NCBI GenBank assembly: GCA_001599835.1
Contig: BCIC01000005.1
Location: forward strand, 1,357,640 to 1,421,639
Reading direction: 5' to 3'
DNA from: Thermoascus crustaceus
Lineage: Eukaryota; Ascomycota; Eurotiomycetes; Eurotiales; Thermoascaceae
Length of the DNA: 64,000 nucleotides
Below, piece by piece: positions 22,488 through 34,113 of this stretch. Below the pieces are notes generated by a model. The model searched no databases. It saw nothing but the letters and a program-made list of their open reading frames with translations, and had not been told where the DNA came from. Position numbers and translations under genes: made by a program. Position 1 is the stretch's first letter. The number at the start of each line of letters is the position of its first letter.

Positions 22488-23334
22488 GTCAGAGGAATAA
22501 CTATTAGATCAAGTTTGAGATGGAGAGGCATCAGAGTAACTAAAGAAAAGCGTATGACTATGTATCTGCTCTGTTCTCGATTTCTAAGCGGTTTTTATAT
22601 GCAGAAGCAGATGTAGATAAAGACACATAACCAAATATAGATAGACACGTTAACATTATGCGTTTGATCGTTCCATAAGCCGTCTGCAGGCAAGATAGGA
22701 TTGTATCTCTCAGCGTTGGGGTGGGAAACAGATCTACGCATACAGGATCCTGGTCACGTTGTGATGTACACGGGTACTCTCCAAGCTTACAAACTTCCAC
22801 GGCTATTTCACGAGCAGGATCATCAAGTATCTACTCCATATAGCACATCGAGCGAAATAACTCAGGTATCAATACATATCATTCAAAGAAACTACCTATG
22901 TAGCTAGCTGCCCCGTTACAAAGCCCCTTCCGCCGTCGGAATGAAGCCGCCAATTTCGTTAGTGGTAAATATCAGTCTAATAATAACAATCAGGAGGCAT
23001 ACGTCTCGAGGATAATGTGGAGGTGACAAAGGGGTGCCCTGCTTCGAGATTCAACCGGTATGGACGCCGCGGAGATGAAATAGAGACGTGAAACAACGGA
23101 GGTATGGAGGGAAAAAAAGGAAACACCAATCTGCAGCAAAGACAAAAGAAAACAGTGAGATCGTCACAAACCCTTACACCAAGCTGCTTTTATCTGTTAT
23201 TGTGAGTAAATTCGCATCGTGCCTTCCTTGGAAATGCGATATCAAATAAGCGACAAGTTGTACACAGCGGGAAAAAAAAAGTCGGAAAGGGAAGAGTTGA
23301 GCTCGGGAAAGCCCAGAGTCGGCCAGTATCTGCA
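22488..23334. other. Convergent 3' intergenic region
   Basis: An 850-base AT-rich spacer between the converging 3' ends of the MDR oxidoreductase and TFIIA genes. No gene is seen; it presumably carries both transcript ends. Confidence 0.45.
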
Positions 23335-25117
23335 CTACCATTCGAATTCTCCCTGACCTTTGTGGAAGACATACCTGGGAAAGTCAGTACGAGTAAACAA
23401 TGCCAGAATAATAGAAAAAACCTACTCTTTGCCTCCCGTTGTCAGGATGCCATCCTTGAGGGTGCATTTCCACTTGTTTTTCACCCTCTGTACTTTGTCA
23501 TATGTGCAGAGCATGACCTGTCCGACTGCATCTTCGCCCTCGTGCTCTTCAGCGACAAGGTCATCTGGATCATCAAGGTCAGAGTTAATAGCATCCTCGT
23601 CGTCCTCCACTCTCTCATCATCGTCATCTGGCCCATCGTACTGAGACCGTGGAGGTCCAGAGATCGATAACGAGTTCAGAGCTGGAGTCAACGGCGAGAC
23701 AGCGTCTTCAGAAACAGAAGGTTTAGCATGGGGCACAAGCCTGCGCTTGGCCGTCTTCGATGACGGGTAGCGTTCCTCAAGAGGCAGCATAAGACCACCG
23801 CCCTCCAACTGCGATCTCTGCAGACTCAACTGCTCTCGCAGAAGCCTGTCGCCTTCGCCATTTTGGCGCGCAGCTGCGGCCCTTCTCCGAGCCACCTCCG
23901 CCTTCCACTCTAGGAGTGCGTCGCTCGCTCCATCGGTCTGCGCATTGCTGACGGGAGGCCTCTGGAGTTGCGGGGGATTTTGATAGCCTTGCTGCGGCTT
24001 CAGATCTTGGCCTTGGCCATTTGAAACCTGAGGGCGCTGCTGTCCTGGAAGGGACAGGGCAGCCTGCGATTGGGCTTGCAGCTGGCTGACGGAGTTGGCC
24101 GCCGCAGCACCGTACCTCTGATGCAGTGCATTTGCAGCACGTTCGCGTGCAGACTGCGGATTTGTCGAAGCTGGAGGCATCGGGTTCATGGTGGGCAAGC
24201 CAGACTGGCCGTTGACACCGGGCTCCGTCTTGATACGCGGGCCTTGACCATTGAGATTTGGCGGAGGAACATGGCCCGCGACTGGGGCCTGCACCGGCGG
24301 CGTAGAGCCCGGGAGGGACTGTGGCAGGTGTTGCGGTGGCCCTTGCTGCTGCTGCGGTGGTGTTGGCCTAGGCGCATTGGAGGGGACGGTGGCCGTGGGC
24401 GGGAGGATGTTCTGGGGTTGCGGTGGTGCGGGCTGTGGTTGGGGGTCCCAGGGGAACTGCGCGACACCCAGCGAGGAGAGTTTCTTCTGCCAGCTCTGTG
24501 GGTTGTTAGTGGAGGCCAAGGTCGAAAAAGAAAATCAATATAGAAAAAAAAAACGACAAGAGATGGTGAGCATCAGCTTGTGCAGAGAGGCATGCGATTG
24601 GCGGGCGGCGGAAGGGGCCGGGGCGGGTAAAAGCGGCAGGGCGCATAAGTTTGTGCGTGGGTATAAAACGACTCAAAAGCTTCCCCCATAAGGAGCGCTT
24701 CCCCCAAACCTTGGAACCCCGCCCTGGCCACCCGAAGGCGACTCCCGGCCTGAGGGCTGACGACCTGCGCCAGCGCGACGACGACAGCAGCCTCTCGTCT
24801 CCTGACGATGCAGGACGAAGATCTCAGATGCAGACGGTCAAAGGAATTCACTCACCTTCCTCATCTCCTCCAGCGTCTGCTGGTCGACTCCTCCCTCCTC
24901 AAAGTCGACCTGCGAGGCATCGCACACCTCCTGGATGACACGGTCGAAGACCATGCCCTGTTCACCTGGTATAAGCCAAAGCCATCACACGAAAGGCATC
25001 TAGGGAAGCATGGGGGACAGATGCTCGGAAGGGATGGGGGCTCGTGCACTGGAGATCCGGACAGCTGAGAGAGACAAGAGCTGCTCGACAAGCACTCACC
25101 ACCTGCTGGTTCGACAT
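23335..25117 (-). CDS. toa1: TFIIA large subunit (alpha/beta, TOA1)
   Basis: Exons 25117-25100, 24957-24856, 24495-23426 and 23374-23335 give 409 residues. TFIIA large subunit stabilises TBP on promoter DNA. Splicing yields the conserved N-terminal helical region MSNQQVGMVFDRVIQEVC then DFEEGGVDQQTLEEMRKSWQKKL, and the last 40-base exon completes the C-terminal beta-barrel (KWKCTLKDGILTTGGKE, then YVFHKGQGEFEW). Between them is a Pro/Gln-rich variable spacer (about residues 60-215) and, before the barrel, an acidic stretch DGPDDDDERVEDDEDA typical of the family. Exon 2 has two possible acceptors 8 bases apart; only the downstream one (AACAG) keeps frame. The four-exon model is well supported by conservation at both ends. 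Confidence 0.93.
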
Positions 25118-26057
25118 GGTGCCGTCAGCGTCCCGCTATGAGGATGTAGATGGATCGTCGTGAGACTTGACAGTCTCTGAGATATTGCTGCAAAGCCCGG
25201 GGGGTGATTTTCTTGAGCGCTGTTGCTCTGTCGCAAACTTCCCCCAAGGTCGTCCGGGTTCGGGGTCTCGTGGTTGCGACGACTTTGGGAAACGAAACCC
25301 CCCAGCCTCACTTTGCTTTGCCCAGAGCCCGGTTTTTTCTCAGTAGACTATCTCTTCAGGGGGCTGCGTTTCACCCTAAGCTTTTATCTGAGGGCCCCGT
25401 AAGCTGTAGACCTGCAAGAAATCCGTCGTGGTAGGACTTAGGCTGTTCGGGCTGATGTTTTGGTGAGGTGAAAGTTGATATGCCTGGGCGAAATCTATCA
25501 TGCTCCCGGCTGCTTAGTCACCCACTTCCCTCCGTCGCCCAGGACTCTCTCTCTCGTCTTCTTCCTTCGCCCACTGTAACTGCATAAAGGGGACGATGAG
25601 AGGTGACTAGAAAGATTCCTGACCTCGATTAGAGGCAATTTATACTTGAAAAAAAATAATGTGCACAGTATTTACAATGCTGGGCAAGGGAAGGTTTTGT
25701 CCTCCCTGCTGCCTTCACAGGCTGGCTGCAACACCTGAGGCTTAGCAGCTTGTTCCTGAGCTAAAACGGACTCACGTCTGAATGCAGTCATAGATTCGCA
25801 ATTTCTAATCTACCTTTGATCCTTTACTCTGGGGTTACTGCTGCCATCTTCCGAGGCCCTTGGTGTTTGTTTCCTTCGAGTATTATCATAGCGCTAGGTC
25901 CCCTGTGCTTCGCCTCTGCTCTGCCGTCGGCTACTCTAGGCCGAGATGATCTCCGGTAAGCTCGAAGATCGCTCTACAATCTTATTGGGCATTTCATACG
26001 CCAGAGACTACTCAAAAGATTAACAGGAAAGCTAGTGTAATGCTGATCTTCTCTGAG
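25118..26057. other. Upstream region of TFIIA gene / downstream of small ORF
   Basis: A 940-base spacer holding the TFIIA promoter on the minus strand and probably the transcript end of the small membrane ORF. Only short frames with no motif were seen. Confidence 0.4.
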
Positions 26058-26417
26058 CTATACTTGGACGCTGTATCTCGGGTATCTGATCTCAGGGTAT
26101 GGAGACGAGCTTCGAAGCGGGCTTACGTATATCTTCCAGTTGTGGTCTACCCTCACGTGGCGCAGTTGGTCCTCAAGTTCAAAGACGCGAATGCTAATTA
26201 CTGAGCTATACAAGACGAGCGAGGCTAGGATGACAGCGGGTATAATCCATTGTACCTGCCACGAAGCAGAATAAATACACCAAATAACAATAGACGCAAA
26301 ACAAACGACAAAGATCACAATAACGCCGAGACCCAATATATATATAGCCCGTTCAGTGAACCCCGGGAAGACCTTGACGGATCGCTTGAACCCAAACAAG
26401 AACGCCCCTAATGTCAT
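26058..26417 (-). CDS. Small two-helix membrane protein candidate (119 aa)
   Basis: The frame from ATG 26417 encodes 119 residues. Two hydrophobic segments, ILGLGVIVIFVVCFASIVIW and WIIPAVILASLVLYSSVISI, are separated by a short loop, and a basic/aromatic C-terminus follows (EDQLRHVRVDHNWKIY). The pattern of long apolar runs bounded by charged residues looks like genuine coding sequence. A possible 41-base intron (GTAAGC donor after KIY) would change the last 20 residues. It lies on the same strand only 73 bases after the CDC20 stop codon, so it could be an independent gene with a very tight promoter, a second frame on the CDC20 transcript, or chance. No family is recognised. Confidence 0.45.
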   Translation of the reverse strand: MTLGAFLFGFKRSVKVFPGFTERAIYILGLGVIVIFVVCFASIVIWCIYSASWQVQWIIPAVILASLVLYSSVISIRVFELEDQLRHVRVDHNWKIYVSPLRSSSPYPEIRYPRYSVQV

Positions 26418-26489
26418 CTTGAACCGAAATCGCAAGTCATGACCTCTATGTGCCGTCCAGAATTATCTGCAACAAACTACAAAAGACAT

Positions 26490-28430
26490 TTATCGGATAG
26501 TCATGGACTTCGCCATCTGGGCCTTGCTGCCAACGCCGCCTTCCCGAGACGCGGAGGCGCTGGTGCCAGGCTTGCGCTCGAAGATCTTCCAGAACTTCAG
26601 ACTCTCGTCGGCAGCTGAAGATACGTTAGCAGATGAACACAGGACAGGCATTGAGGAAACAGATGAATACATACCGGCAGTAGCCAGCATCTGGCCATCA
26701 GGGCTGAGGCAGCTGTGCAGGACACGAGTCTCGTGGGCTGGAATCTCCACATTGCGGACCAGAGTGGGGTAGCTCCAGATGCTCAGAGAGTTGTCGGGGA
26801 AACCACTAGAGCTGACGATCTCGCGGTAGTGGTTGCTCCATCTCAGGCTGGTGACCTGAGAACCAGTGTCAATGCTATTGGTACGGGCACCAGTGGTGGT
26901 GTTCCAGAAGTGGATGTGACGGTCGTAGGAGCCTCCACCAGTGGCCAGCAGGTTCAATTGCCAGGGGCACCAGCTGAGGGCCTTGACGGCAGCACGGTGG
27001 TTGGTCTTGGTGAACTTAGGAGCACTGAGCGATCGCGCATCCCAGATGTTGACCAGGTTGTCGTTACCACCGGTAGCAAGCTGGGCTCCGTCCGATCTCC
27101 ACTCAAGACCGCAGACCTCAGAAGTGTGGGAGACGAGTTCAGCAATCTTGTGCTGAGCGATACGGACATCGTGGTTGAAAACCAGGCCACTGCGGGCACC
27201 TGTGGACAGGGTGTGCTTGGACCAGCCCATGACACCAACGCGGGTGTCGTGGCCGTACATGCTTCGAAGCTTGGTACCCTCTTCGACATCCCAGATCTGG
27301 ACTTCACCGGTACCAAGGCCAACGCCAACATAGGCGCCGTCACCACTCCACTTGACACTGCTGACGTAGGTATCTGGGGAGGTCTCAAGGAGACAGTTAA
27401 CCGTTCCCGTGTCCGCAGACCAGACGTAGACGTTCCGCTCGAGACCAATGGCAACCTGGTTGCCAGAGCTCCAGTCCAGAAGGTTGAGATAGTAGTCATC
27501 AAGCAGCCCAGGAGCATCCAGGACACGCTCTGGCGCGGTCTGAACTCTCCTTCGGAACTGGGAAGAATGTGAATTCGCGGGCTTCAGTGGACGGTTGTAT
27601 TGAGCGCGGAGGTCAATGGGCTTGGACGACTCTGGCGCTGGGGGCTTGAACGCGAGAATGCGAGTGTTCAGGTTCACGCCACAGGCGTTAGCCAAGGACG
27701 ACTCGTAAGCAACAGCATCGGGAGCAGGTCGAGTGTAGGAGCTGGTGGAAGACTCATCGTCCAGACCAAGGTTTTCGAGAGCTGCCGTGATATCCTCTTC
27801 TGATCCCCGACCACCAATGTCAAATGCACTAGCAGCGTTCGCAAGGACAGCAGAACCATCGTTGCTGCTGGTCTTGGGCCGTGCGTTCTCTTCCGGCTTA
27901 GCAGTTCCAGCAGTAGTCAGACCCTCACTGGCCGTGCGGTTGGGGATGAATCGGTCACCAGCGTTGTGGGGAATGCGGACCGTGGTCTTTCCAGTGGTCT
28001 TTCCAGATCTGGTGCGATTCGTACCCTCTCTCCGTGTACGCTCACGCTCCTTTGATGGAGACTGGCTAGCTGTGGGACCAGTACCAGTCAAGGTCCAGTC
28101 CGAGACTCCCAGTTCGAGATGCTTAGGAGACTTGCGACTCCGCACAGCAATGTTCGACTTGGGAGAGTCACGGTGGGCGCGAGCTGCTTTCGAGACAGTT
28201 TTGAAGTGCGAGGCCAGGTTACCGCCATAGATGGACTGCGATGATGCACGGGGCGCATCAGAGGTCTGACGAGGAGGAGTGAACGGAGAGGGGCTGTTGG
28301 AGGCATTGGTGGCCAAGCTCGAAGTTCTTGTGCGGGGAGAAGGAGTGAGGGGCATACGGCCTCCAGCGGTCTTGCTGGAGAAGATGCCGCGGTGGCTCTT
28401 CAAGGGAGTTGATACTGTTGCGGTAGCCAT
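26490..28430 (-). CDS. cdc20: CDC20-type APC/C activator, WD40
   Basis: Exons 28430-26675 and 26614-26490 give 626 residues. The product activates the anaphase-promoting complex and is the target of the spindle checkpoint. A Ser/Pro/Arg-rich N-terminus carries the C-box DRFIPNR (residues 159-165), then NLNTRILAFKPPAPE, the KILR-type motif region of Cdc20. Seven WD repeats follow from about residue 320 (YYLNLLDWSSGNQVAIGL, VSSVKWSGDG, VCGLEWRSDGAQLATGG, LSWCPWQLNLLATGGG). The 60-base intron lies in the last repeat: LATAAADESLKFWKIFE is restored by splicing. The protein ends in Ile-Arg, the IR tail that docks on APC/C. C-box DRFIPNR and lack of a DRFIPSR form favour Cdc20 over Cdh1. Start ATG 28430 (MATATVS) is preferred over the longer open frame, which lacks a conserved start. 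Confidence 0.92.
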   Translation of the reverse strand: MATATVSTPLKSHRGIFSSKTAGGRMPLTPSPRTRTSSLATNASNSPSPFTPPRQTSDAPRASSQSIYGGNLASHFKTVSKAARAHRDSPKSNIAVRSRKSPKHLELGVSDWTLTGTGPTASQSPSKERERTRREGTNRTRSGKTTGKTTVRIPHNAGDRFIPNRTASEGLTTAGTAKPEENARPKTSSNDGSAVLANAASAFDIGGRGSEEDITAALENLGLDDESSTSSYTRPAPDAVAYESSLANACGVNLNTRILAFKPPAPESSKPIDLRAQYNRPLKPANSHSSQFRRRVQTAPERVLDAPGLLDDYYLNLLDWSSGNQVAIGLERNVYVWSADTGTVNCLLETSPDTYVSSVKWSGDGAYVGVGLGTGEVQIWDVEEGTKLRSMYGHDTRVGVMGWSKHTLSTGARSGLVFNHDVRIAQHKIAELVSHTSEVCGLEWRSDGAQLATGGNDNLVNIWDARSLSAPKFTKTNHRAAVKALSWCPWQLNLLATGGGSYDRHIHFWNTTTGARTNSIDTGSQVTSLRWSNHYREIVSSSGFPDNSLSIWSYPTLVRNVEIPAHETRVLHSCLSPDGQMLATAGMYSSVSSMPVLCSSANVSSAADESLKFWKIFERKPGTSASASREGGVGSKAQMAKSMTIR

Positions 28431-29246
28431 TGTGATATGTGCTATACAAATGCAGATCGAATGGACAACCTCCTGTAGGTTGAGGAAATGCCTGGTCGAT
28501 TCCTCAACAGAGACTCGTGGAAGTCTAAGTTGGTGGTCCCGGCCTATCCAGTGATTATCCCAAGACACTCAACTGAATGGATCCTGGGAAGCGGTGATTG
28601 TATTATATCGTTGTAGGTTGCTGTGATGTTCAGAAAAGGCAGAAAAATCGAAAAAGATCTTTCGAGAGCTAGCAGCCGCAATCGGGGGTCGATCGATCTG
28701 ACGATATAGTTCAAGACGATCTAGTGGATTGGAGAGCTATACTCTTGCAAAGATCCGGTATTGTATGCAAGTACGAAGCAGATAGGGAGTTATAGGATGT
28801 AGAGGTAGTGCATAGAGGAACGAAGAAGGTGATTGTGAGAGGAGAAAGGGAAAAGGACCTGGGAATATAGAAATCTAGAGGAATAAATAATGGCTCTGAG
28901 ACCTAGCGTTGCTCTCTACCATAGCAACGGGCACGACCCGCCCGTAGCCCGATCCAGCCAAGCGCCCATGTGACATATGCGGCTCTTCCGGCATCCGCAA
29001 GCGCCGGCGAGTTTGAGTCTTGGCGACCTCGTCGTCAGATCTTCAGCTTTCACTTTCAGGGACCTCCTGGTTTATCCCTTCATACCGTCGTCCATGCAAC
29101 TGCCTCGATGACTGCTGAGGAGAGGCCATAAGACCGCCAATGGCCCTGTCCAGCGTTCTCCTCTGATATCTGCTGCTGTTCCCCTGTCTCTCTGGCCCAG
29201 GCTAGCAGCCCTGTTCATTCTCCACAGCTCTCCCCGGCCCGCCCTG
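28431..29246. promoter_or_regulatory. Divergent promoter, CDC20 / kelch-BTB gene
   Basis: An 816-base region between two start codons pointing away from each other. It includes purine-rich and AT-rich stretches near the CDC20 side and C/T-rich leader-like sequence before the kelch gene. No coding frame is supported. Confidence 0.45.
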
Positions 29247-31639
29247 ATGGCACGGCAACCGCCCTCCACACCTAGCAACGTTACCGGGGCGTCAGCATCG
29301 GTCTTCTCGCAGTTCCAGGAGGGTGGGTCCTCCTGGAACGTGTCTGGATCCCACCGAGGCTCAAATCCGATCGCCTCTCCTTCCCCCCTCAAGAACCAGA
29401 ATACCTACCTAATGCCGACCAGCCCAGCGAAAAGTCGACGTGGCAGCACCGACTACCGTCCAACTGTCAAAAAGGCCCTGGGAAATGTCCCAGCGTGTCT
29501 TGTCAACGCATCGGTTACCTATTGTGGCAATGACCAGATCTATGCCTTCGGGGGCTTTGACCAGTATACGGATGAAGGTCCGTTGCTTTTTATTGGCTGT
29601 TTCGCCCTGATCTCCTTGCGCTTAGTCAATATTCTCGACCGGGGTTGCTAATAATGGCTGATAGTCTATAACCATGTGCTCAGACTGAACCTGAACACCC
29701 TTCGATGGGAGCTGGTGGATAATTATGGAGACATCCCTGGTGTCCGCATGGGTTGCTTCCCCCTTGATGCTGCTTGACTTTTCTGACGAAAGCTGACAAA
29801 ACCACCAAAGGACATACCGCCTCCCTCTACCAGGGCGACAAGCTCATCGTGTTTGGTGGTGAAAATGAGCATCGCGAGTACTTATCCGACATCGTGATAC
29901 TGGACATCCCTACCTCGACATGGACTCAACCTGACGTCCGTGGACCGATCCCACGAGGGAGGGCACGCCATGCTGCAGTCATCTACGAGGACAAGTTGTT
30001 CATAATTGGAGGCGTAACGGGTGAGAACAACATCATTCTCGATGATTTGTGCTACCTGGACCTGAAAACATGGACCTGGTCGCGGACATGGAGCTTTACC
30101 GCCCGCTTCGATCATACGGCTTGGGTTTGGGGCGGCCGACTATGGATTTTCGGCGGCCTTGGTCCAGACATGGAGCGCACGACTGACATTTGGTGGCTGG
30201 ACCTGAAAGGCAGCCCGTCCCTTGGAATCTCATCCTCACAAGGTACCGTGCAATCCCCAGGAGTGGTCAACAGGATAACTCATAGCCCAGGAACCCCATT
30301 TAGTCCGTCCCAACAACTGTCAGGTCGGTCAGGCGGTTACGCAGCAAATTCTGCAAGCGTGCAGGTTCGATCCTTGGGCCGACGGAAGCCAATTGCTCCA
30401 GGAGCTATCTCCTCCCTCAGATTTCATTCCGGACCCCATGTTCCAGCCCTGCTCTCCGGGACCCATTTTCACGTGTACTCTTCAGGAGTGCTGCTTGACC
30501 TGATTACGCCTTCGGAAACAGTGCGGCCGTATGAGTGCAACTTATCGTCGTTGGAGCTTGACTCTTTACGTTGGCAGAGGCTTGCTGAGGGCCAAGAGGT
30601 CTTTAACCCGGCATATCGATGGCATTACTGCACCATCAACGAAAATGGGACGAAGGCTTGGCTCCTCGGATCTGATATCGCGACTGTGCAAGGGTCCAGT
30701 GACGATAATCACTTGAGCGAAGTCATGTTCATCGACCTGGAGAAGTACGGACTCCTTGGAAATGACCTTGTGGCTGAAACATCTGAACAGAATAGGATCC
30801 TTGCATCCGAGCGGCAGGGGTCGCCCCTGCACTCGGGCTTAGGCAGCGACCTCGCTGCGGTCTTTGATCAACCGCCAGAATCAGGAAGCGGAACTGATTT
30901 TATTGTCACCGCAAACCGCGATGACCAAGAATACCCGGAAGAAGTGTCGGAACCGTCTTCTCCCTCGCCGTCACAGCCTGCGTTTCTGCCACCAAATGCC
31001 GCTACTTCTCCCCCTATCCATGTCCACAGGATCATCCTGCAGGTTCGGTGGCCCCACTTCAAACGCCTGTATTCGGCACAGATGGCGGAGTATCATACGA
31101 AGAGGATGCATATTCCGGAGCCGTATTCTGTAGTCCGTGCGTTCCTCTACTACTTGTACACAGACAGCATTTCTGGCCACCCTGAATACTGCCCGGATAT
31201 TATTGATGTGGCAGGGATGCTGGTGATGGCTAACCTTTACGATATGCCGAAGCTGCGCCTACTTTGCGTCAACCGGCTCAGCCGTGAACTCGATATCGAG
31301 AATGCAGCCATCGTCTGGGAGAGAGCCGGACGAACTAATGAAGAATGGCTGAGGCGCCGCGCCGCTCAGTTCTGTATGACACATTGGGGACGGGTTGTCC
31401 GTACCGAAGGTTTCAAGTCCCTCAGCAGGCAGAGCTTGATAGAGCTCTGCGAGGTGGTTGACATGGAGGGACGAATTGTTGCAGGTCCCGAGCTGGAGAT
31501 GGCCGGAGCACTCGGCGCGGACGGTCTTGGACTGAGCAGGGATTCAAAGCGGCCTCGTCTCGCCATTGTTGGCGGTAATGCGGTTGACGATGTGGACGAG
31601 CTCGAGGGAGATGAAGACGATGGAATGGAGCTATCCTGA
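29247..31639 (+). CDS. ral2: Kelch-repeat and BTB protein, Ral2-like
   Basis: Exons 29247-29577, 29665-29751 and 29811-31639 give 748 residues. Kelch blades start near residue 75 (QIYAFGGFDQYTDE) and continue as KLIVFGGENEH, RARHAAVIYEDKLFIIGG and FDHTAWVWGGRLWIFGG. A low-complexity Ser/Pro linker follows. A BTB-like region at about 590-720 has IHVHRIILQVRWPHFKRLY and FLYYLYTDS, with a BACK-like helical tail and an acidic C-terminus. In fission yeast Ral2 works with the Ras1 exchange factor in mating and polarity; that role here is inference. The second intron's donor is the unusual GTTGCT; the alternative GTGTCC twelve bases upstream also keeps frame but drops the conserved VRMG before HTASLYQ. 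Domain content is sure, the name less so. Confidence 0.8.
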
Positions 31640-32353
31640 GGGAATAATGCATTTGAAATGACTAGAATGACTAACTATTATGCAGACCTAAAGCTGGATT
31701 TCATGGGATACAAGGGGGCGGCGCAAGTTTGTCGGGTCTCTGTGTCGGCGTTGCCAGCGGTTTGACAGGAAAAGCATCCACGCGGTGTGGAGTTAATAGT
31801 GATAGTCACGAAGAATGTCAGTGCTGCATGGTTTTTTTCACCCTAATATGCTACATGTGCCACAATCGTAATGCAATGATATTGTCGAACCGGATACCTA
31901 TTGTAGCTCGCGAGCGTATCATACATAGTCCGTAGGACAGCCATGGTGGTGACTGTTCGGCTCGCGGCCCGGCCCTCCGCCGAGTCTCCGCTTGTGATCT
32001 CGGCCAGGTTATTCGTAGAGACCCGAAGTCATTTAACCGGGGTGCTGTTCGTCACACGTTGGTCATAGGTAATCTACGGGGAAGTCTAGATAGTCTTCCC
32101 CAGAACGTCCTCTTCGCGGATCGTCGTTTTGCTGTTTCGCTATGGCGGATCTTTCTCCGCTGTTGCGATGTCTTCTCCACCTTTGCGGGACGGGCTGCGT
32201 GGGCTGATGGTGTGGATACCTGATACCCTATTTATGTCTTCATCAATTCCCCTTTGAGCAGTCAATCATGATTTTTTCTACTTTATAGCCTCGAAGAACG
32301 CTGCTAAAAAAAAACAATCTTCTACATCCCTGTTTAGGTAGTGAGGGGCAGCC
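31640..32353. other. Intergenic, kelch gene 3' end to GH1 promoter
   Basis: A 714-base spacer between co-directional genes. It should hold the kelch-BTB transcript end and the beta-glucosidase promoter; pyrimidine-rich leader sequence lies within the last 100 bases. No gene seen. Confidence 0.4.
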
Positions 32354-34113
32354 ATGACGACCACTTCCACCCTTCCTTCAGATTTCCTCTGGGGTTTTGC
32401 AACTGCAAGGTACCTAAGCTCCATGACTATATATATCTACAATCTTATATTAATAGCCAACCTGACACCCCCTCTTCTTTGGGCAGCTATCAGATTGAAG
32501 GCGCGGTCAACGAGGACGGTCGGGCTCCGTCGATCTGGGACACTTTCTGCCAGATCCCTGGCAAAATCGCCGACGGAAGCTCTGGAAAGGTTGCCTGCGA
32601 CTCGTACCACCGCACGGCGGACGATATTGAGTTGCTCAAGAAATGCGGTGCGAAGGCGTACCGGTTTTCGCTCTCGTGGTACGTTTGATTCTCTTCCTTC
32701 CTGGGATGGGCTACGGTACTATTAGTGACTTCCATTGTCAGGTCTCGTATTATCCCCCTCGGCGGACGCAACGACCCCATCAACCAAAAGGGCCTGAACT
32801 TCTACCTCAAGTTTGTGGATTACTTGCACGCCGCGGGGATCACGCCTCTGATCACCCTCTTCCACTGGGACCTGCCCGATGCGCTGCACCAGCGGTACGG
32901 GGGCATGCTCAACAAGGAAGAGTTCGTGGCGGACTTTACGAACTATGCGCGTGTGGTATTCAGTGCCTTTGGGTCCAGGGTAAAGCATTGGATCACGTTC
33001 AACGAGCCGTGGTGTAGCGCCGTCCTGGGGTACAATACCGGGGTGTTCGCACCTGGCCGGACCAGTGATCGTACGAAAAGCCCCGAGGGGGATAGTAGTC
33101 GGGAGTGCTGGATTGTTGGGCACAATATCCTTGTGGCTCATGGAGCGGCGGTGAAGGTTTACCGGGAGGAGTTCAAGGGGAGGGATGGTGGGGAGATTGG
33201 GATCACTCTTAATGGTGGGTGAGAGTCTCATGAGACTTATACCAACTATCGTTATCTATCTGCATAGGTAGGTAGTAGGTTATCTAATAGAAAGAACAAG
33301 GCGACTGGGCCGAACCATGGGACCCCGACAACCCAGCCGACATCGAAGCCTGCAACAGGAGGATCGAATTCTCCGTCTCCTGGTTCGCAGACCCCATCTA
33401 CCACGGCAAATACCCGGACAGCATGGTGAAGCAACTCGGTGGCCGCCTCCCGACCTGGACCCCCGAGGACATCGCCCTCGTCCACGGCAGCAACGACTTC
33501 TACGGCATGAACCACTACTGCGCCAACTACGTCAAGGCCAAGACCACCGAACCGGACCCTGACGATTTTACAGGAAACCTCGAGATCCTGACGGAGGACA
33601 AGAACGGAAACAGCATCGGCCCCGAGACGCAGTCCGCCTGGCTGCGGCCGCACCCCGTCGGGTTCCGCAAGCTGCTGAAGTGGCTGAGTGACCGATACGA
33701 CGGGCCCAAGATCTACGTCACCGAGAACGGTACAAGTCTGAAGGGCGAGAATGATCTGCCCCTGGAGCGGCTGCTCGATGATGAGTTCCGGGCACAGTAT
33801 TTCAGGGACTATATAGGCGCGATGGCGGATGCTTACACCCTGGACGGGGTCAATGTCAGGGCGTATATGGCCTGGAGTCTTATGGAGTAAGTCCTTTCCC
33901 TTAACCTCCCTTCATCTTGCTGCTTCGCTGGTTCTGGCTAACAAGCGTCTTTTCCTTTTTTTTTCTCCATTTAGCAACTTCGAGTGGGCCGATGGCTATG
34001 GGACGAGATTCGGTGTGACTTACGTTGACTACAAGGGTAACCAGAAGAGGATACCCAAGAAGAGCGCCAAGGTTATCGGTGAGACTTTTGACAAGTACAT
34101 CAAGAAGGAATAA
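32354..34113 (+). CDS. GH1 beta-glucosidase, intracellular
   Basis: Exons 32354-32409, 32487-32678, 32742-33214, 33301-33886 and 33975-34113 give 481 residues, the usual GH1 length. The enzyme hydrolyses terminal beta-D-glucosyl residues of cellobiose or aryl glucosides with retention. The acid/base Glu171 lies in TFNEPW, the nucleophile Glu382 in YVTENG. The N-terminal DFLWGFATASYQIEGA, RFSLSWSRI and LFHWDLPDALHQRYGG motifs, and MAWSLMDNFEWADGY for the aglycone/glucose site, are all intact after splicing. The start MTTTSTLPSDF has no signal peptide, so the enzyme should be cytosolic. The third intron uses GTGGGT, selected because it alone yields ITLNGDWAEPWDP. Likely role is use of imported cellobiose and inducer formation. 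Confidence 0.94.

Noticed and set aside
26715..27572. 285-codon plus-strand open frame
   Set aside because: It is a shadow of the CDC20 WD40 region on the other strand; composition is Val/Gly/Thr-rich without motifs.
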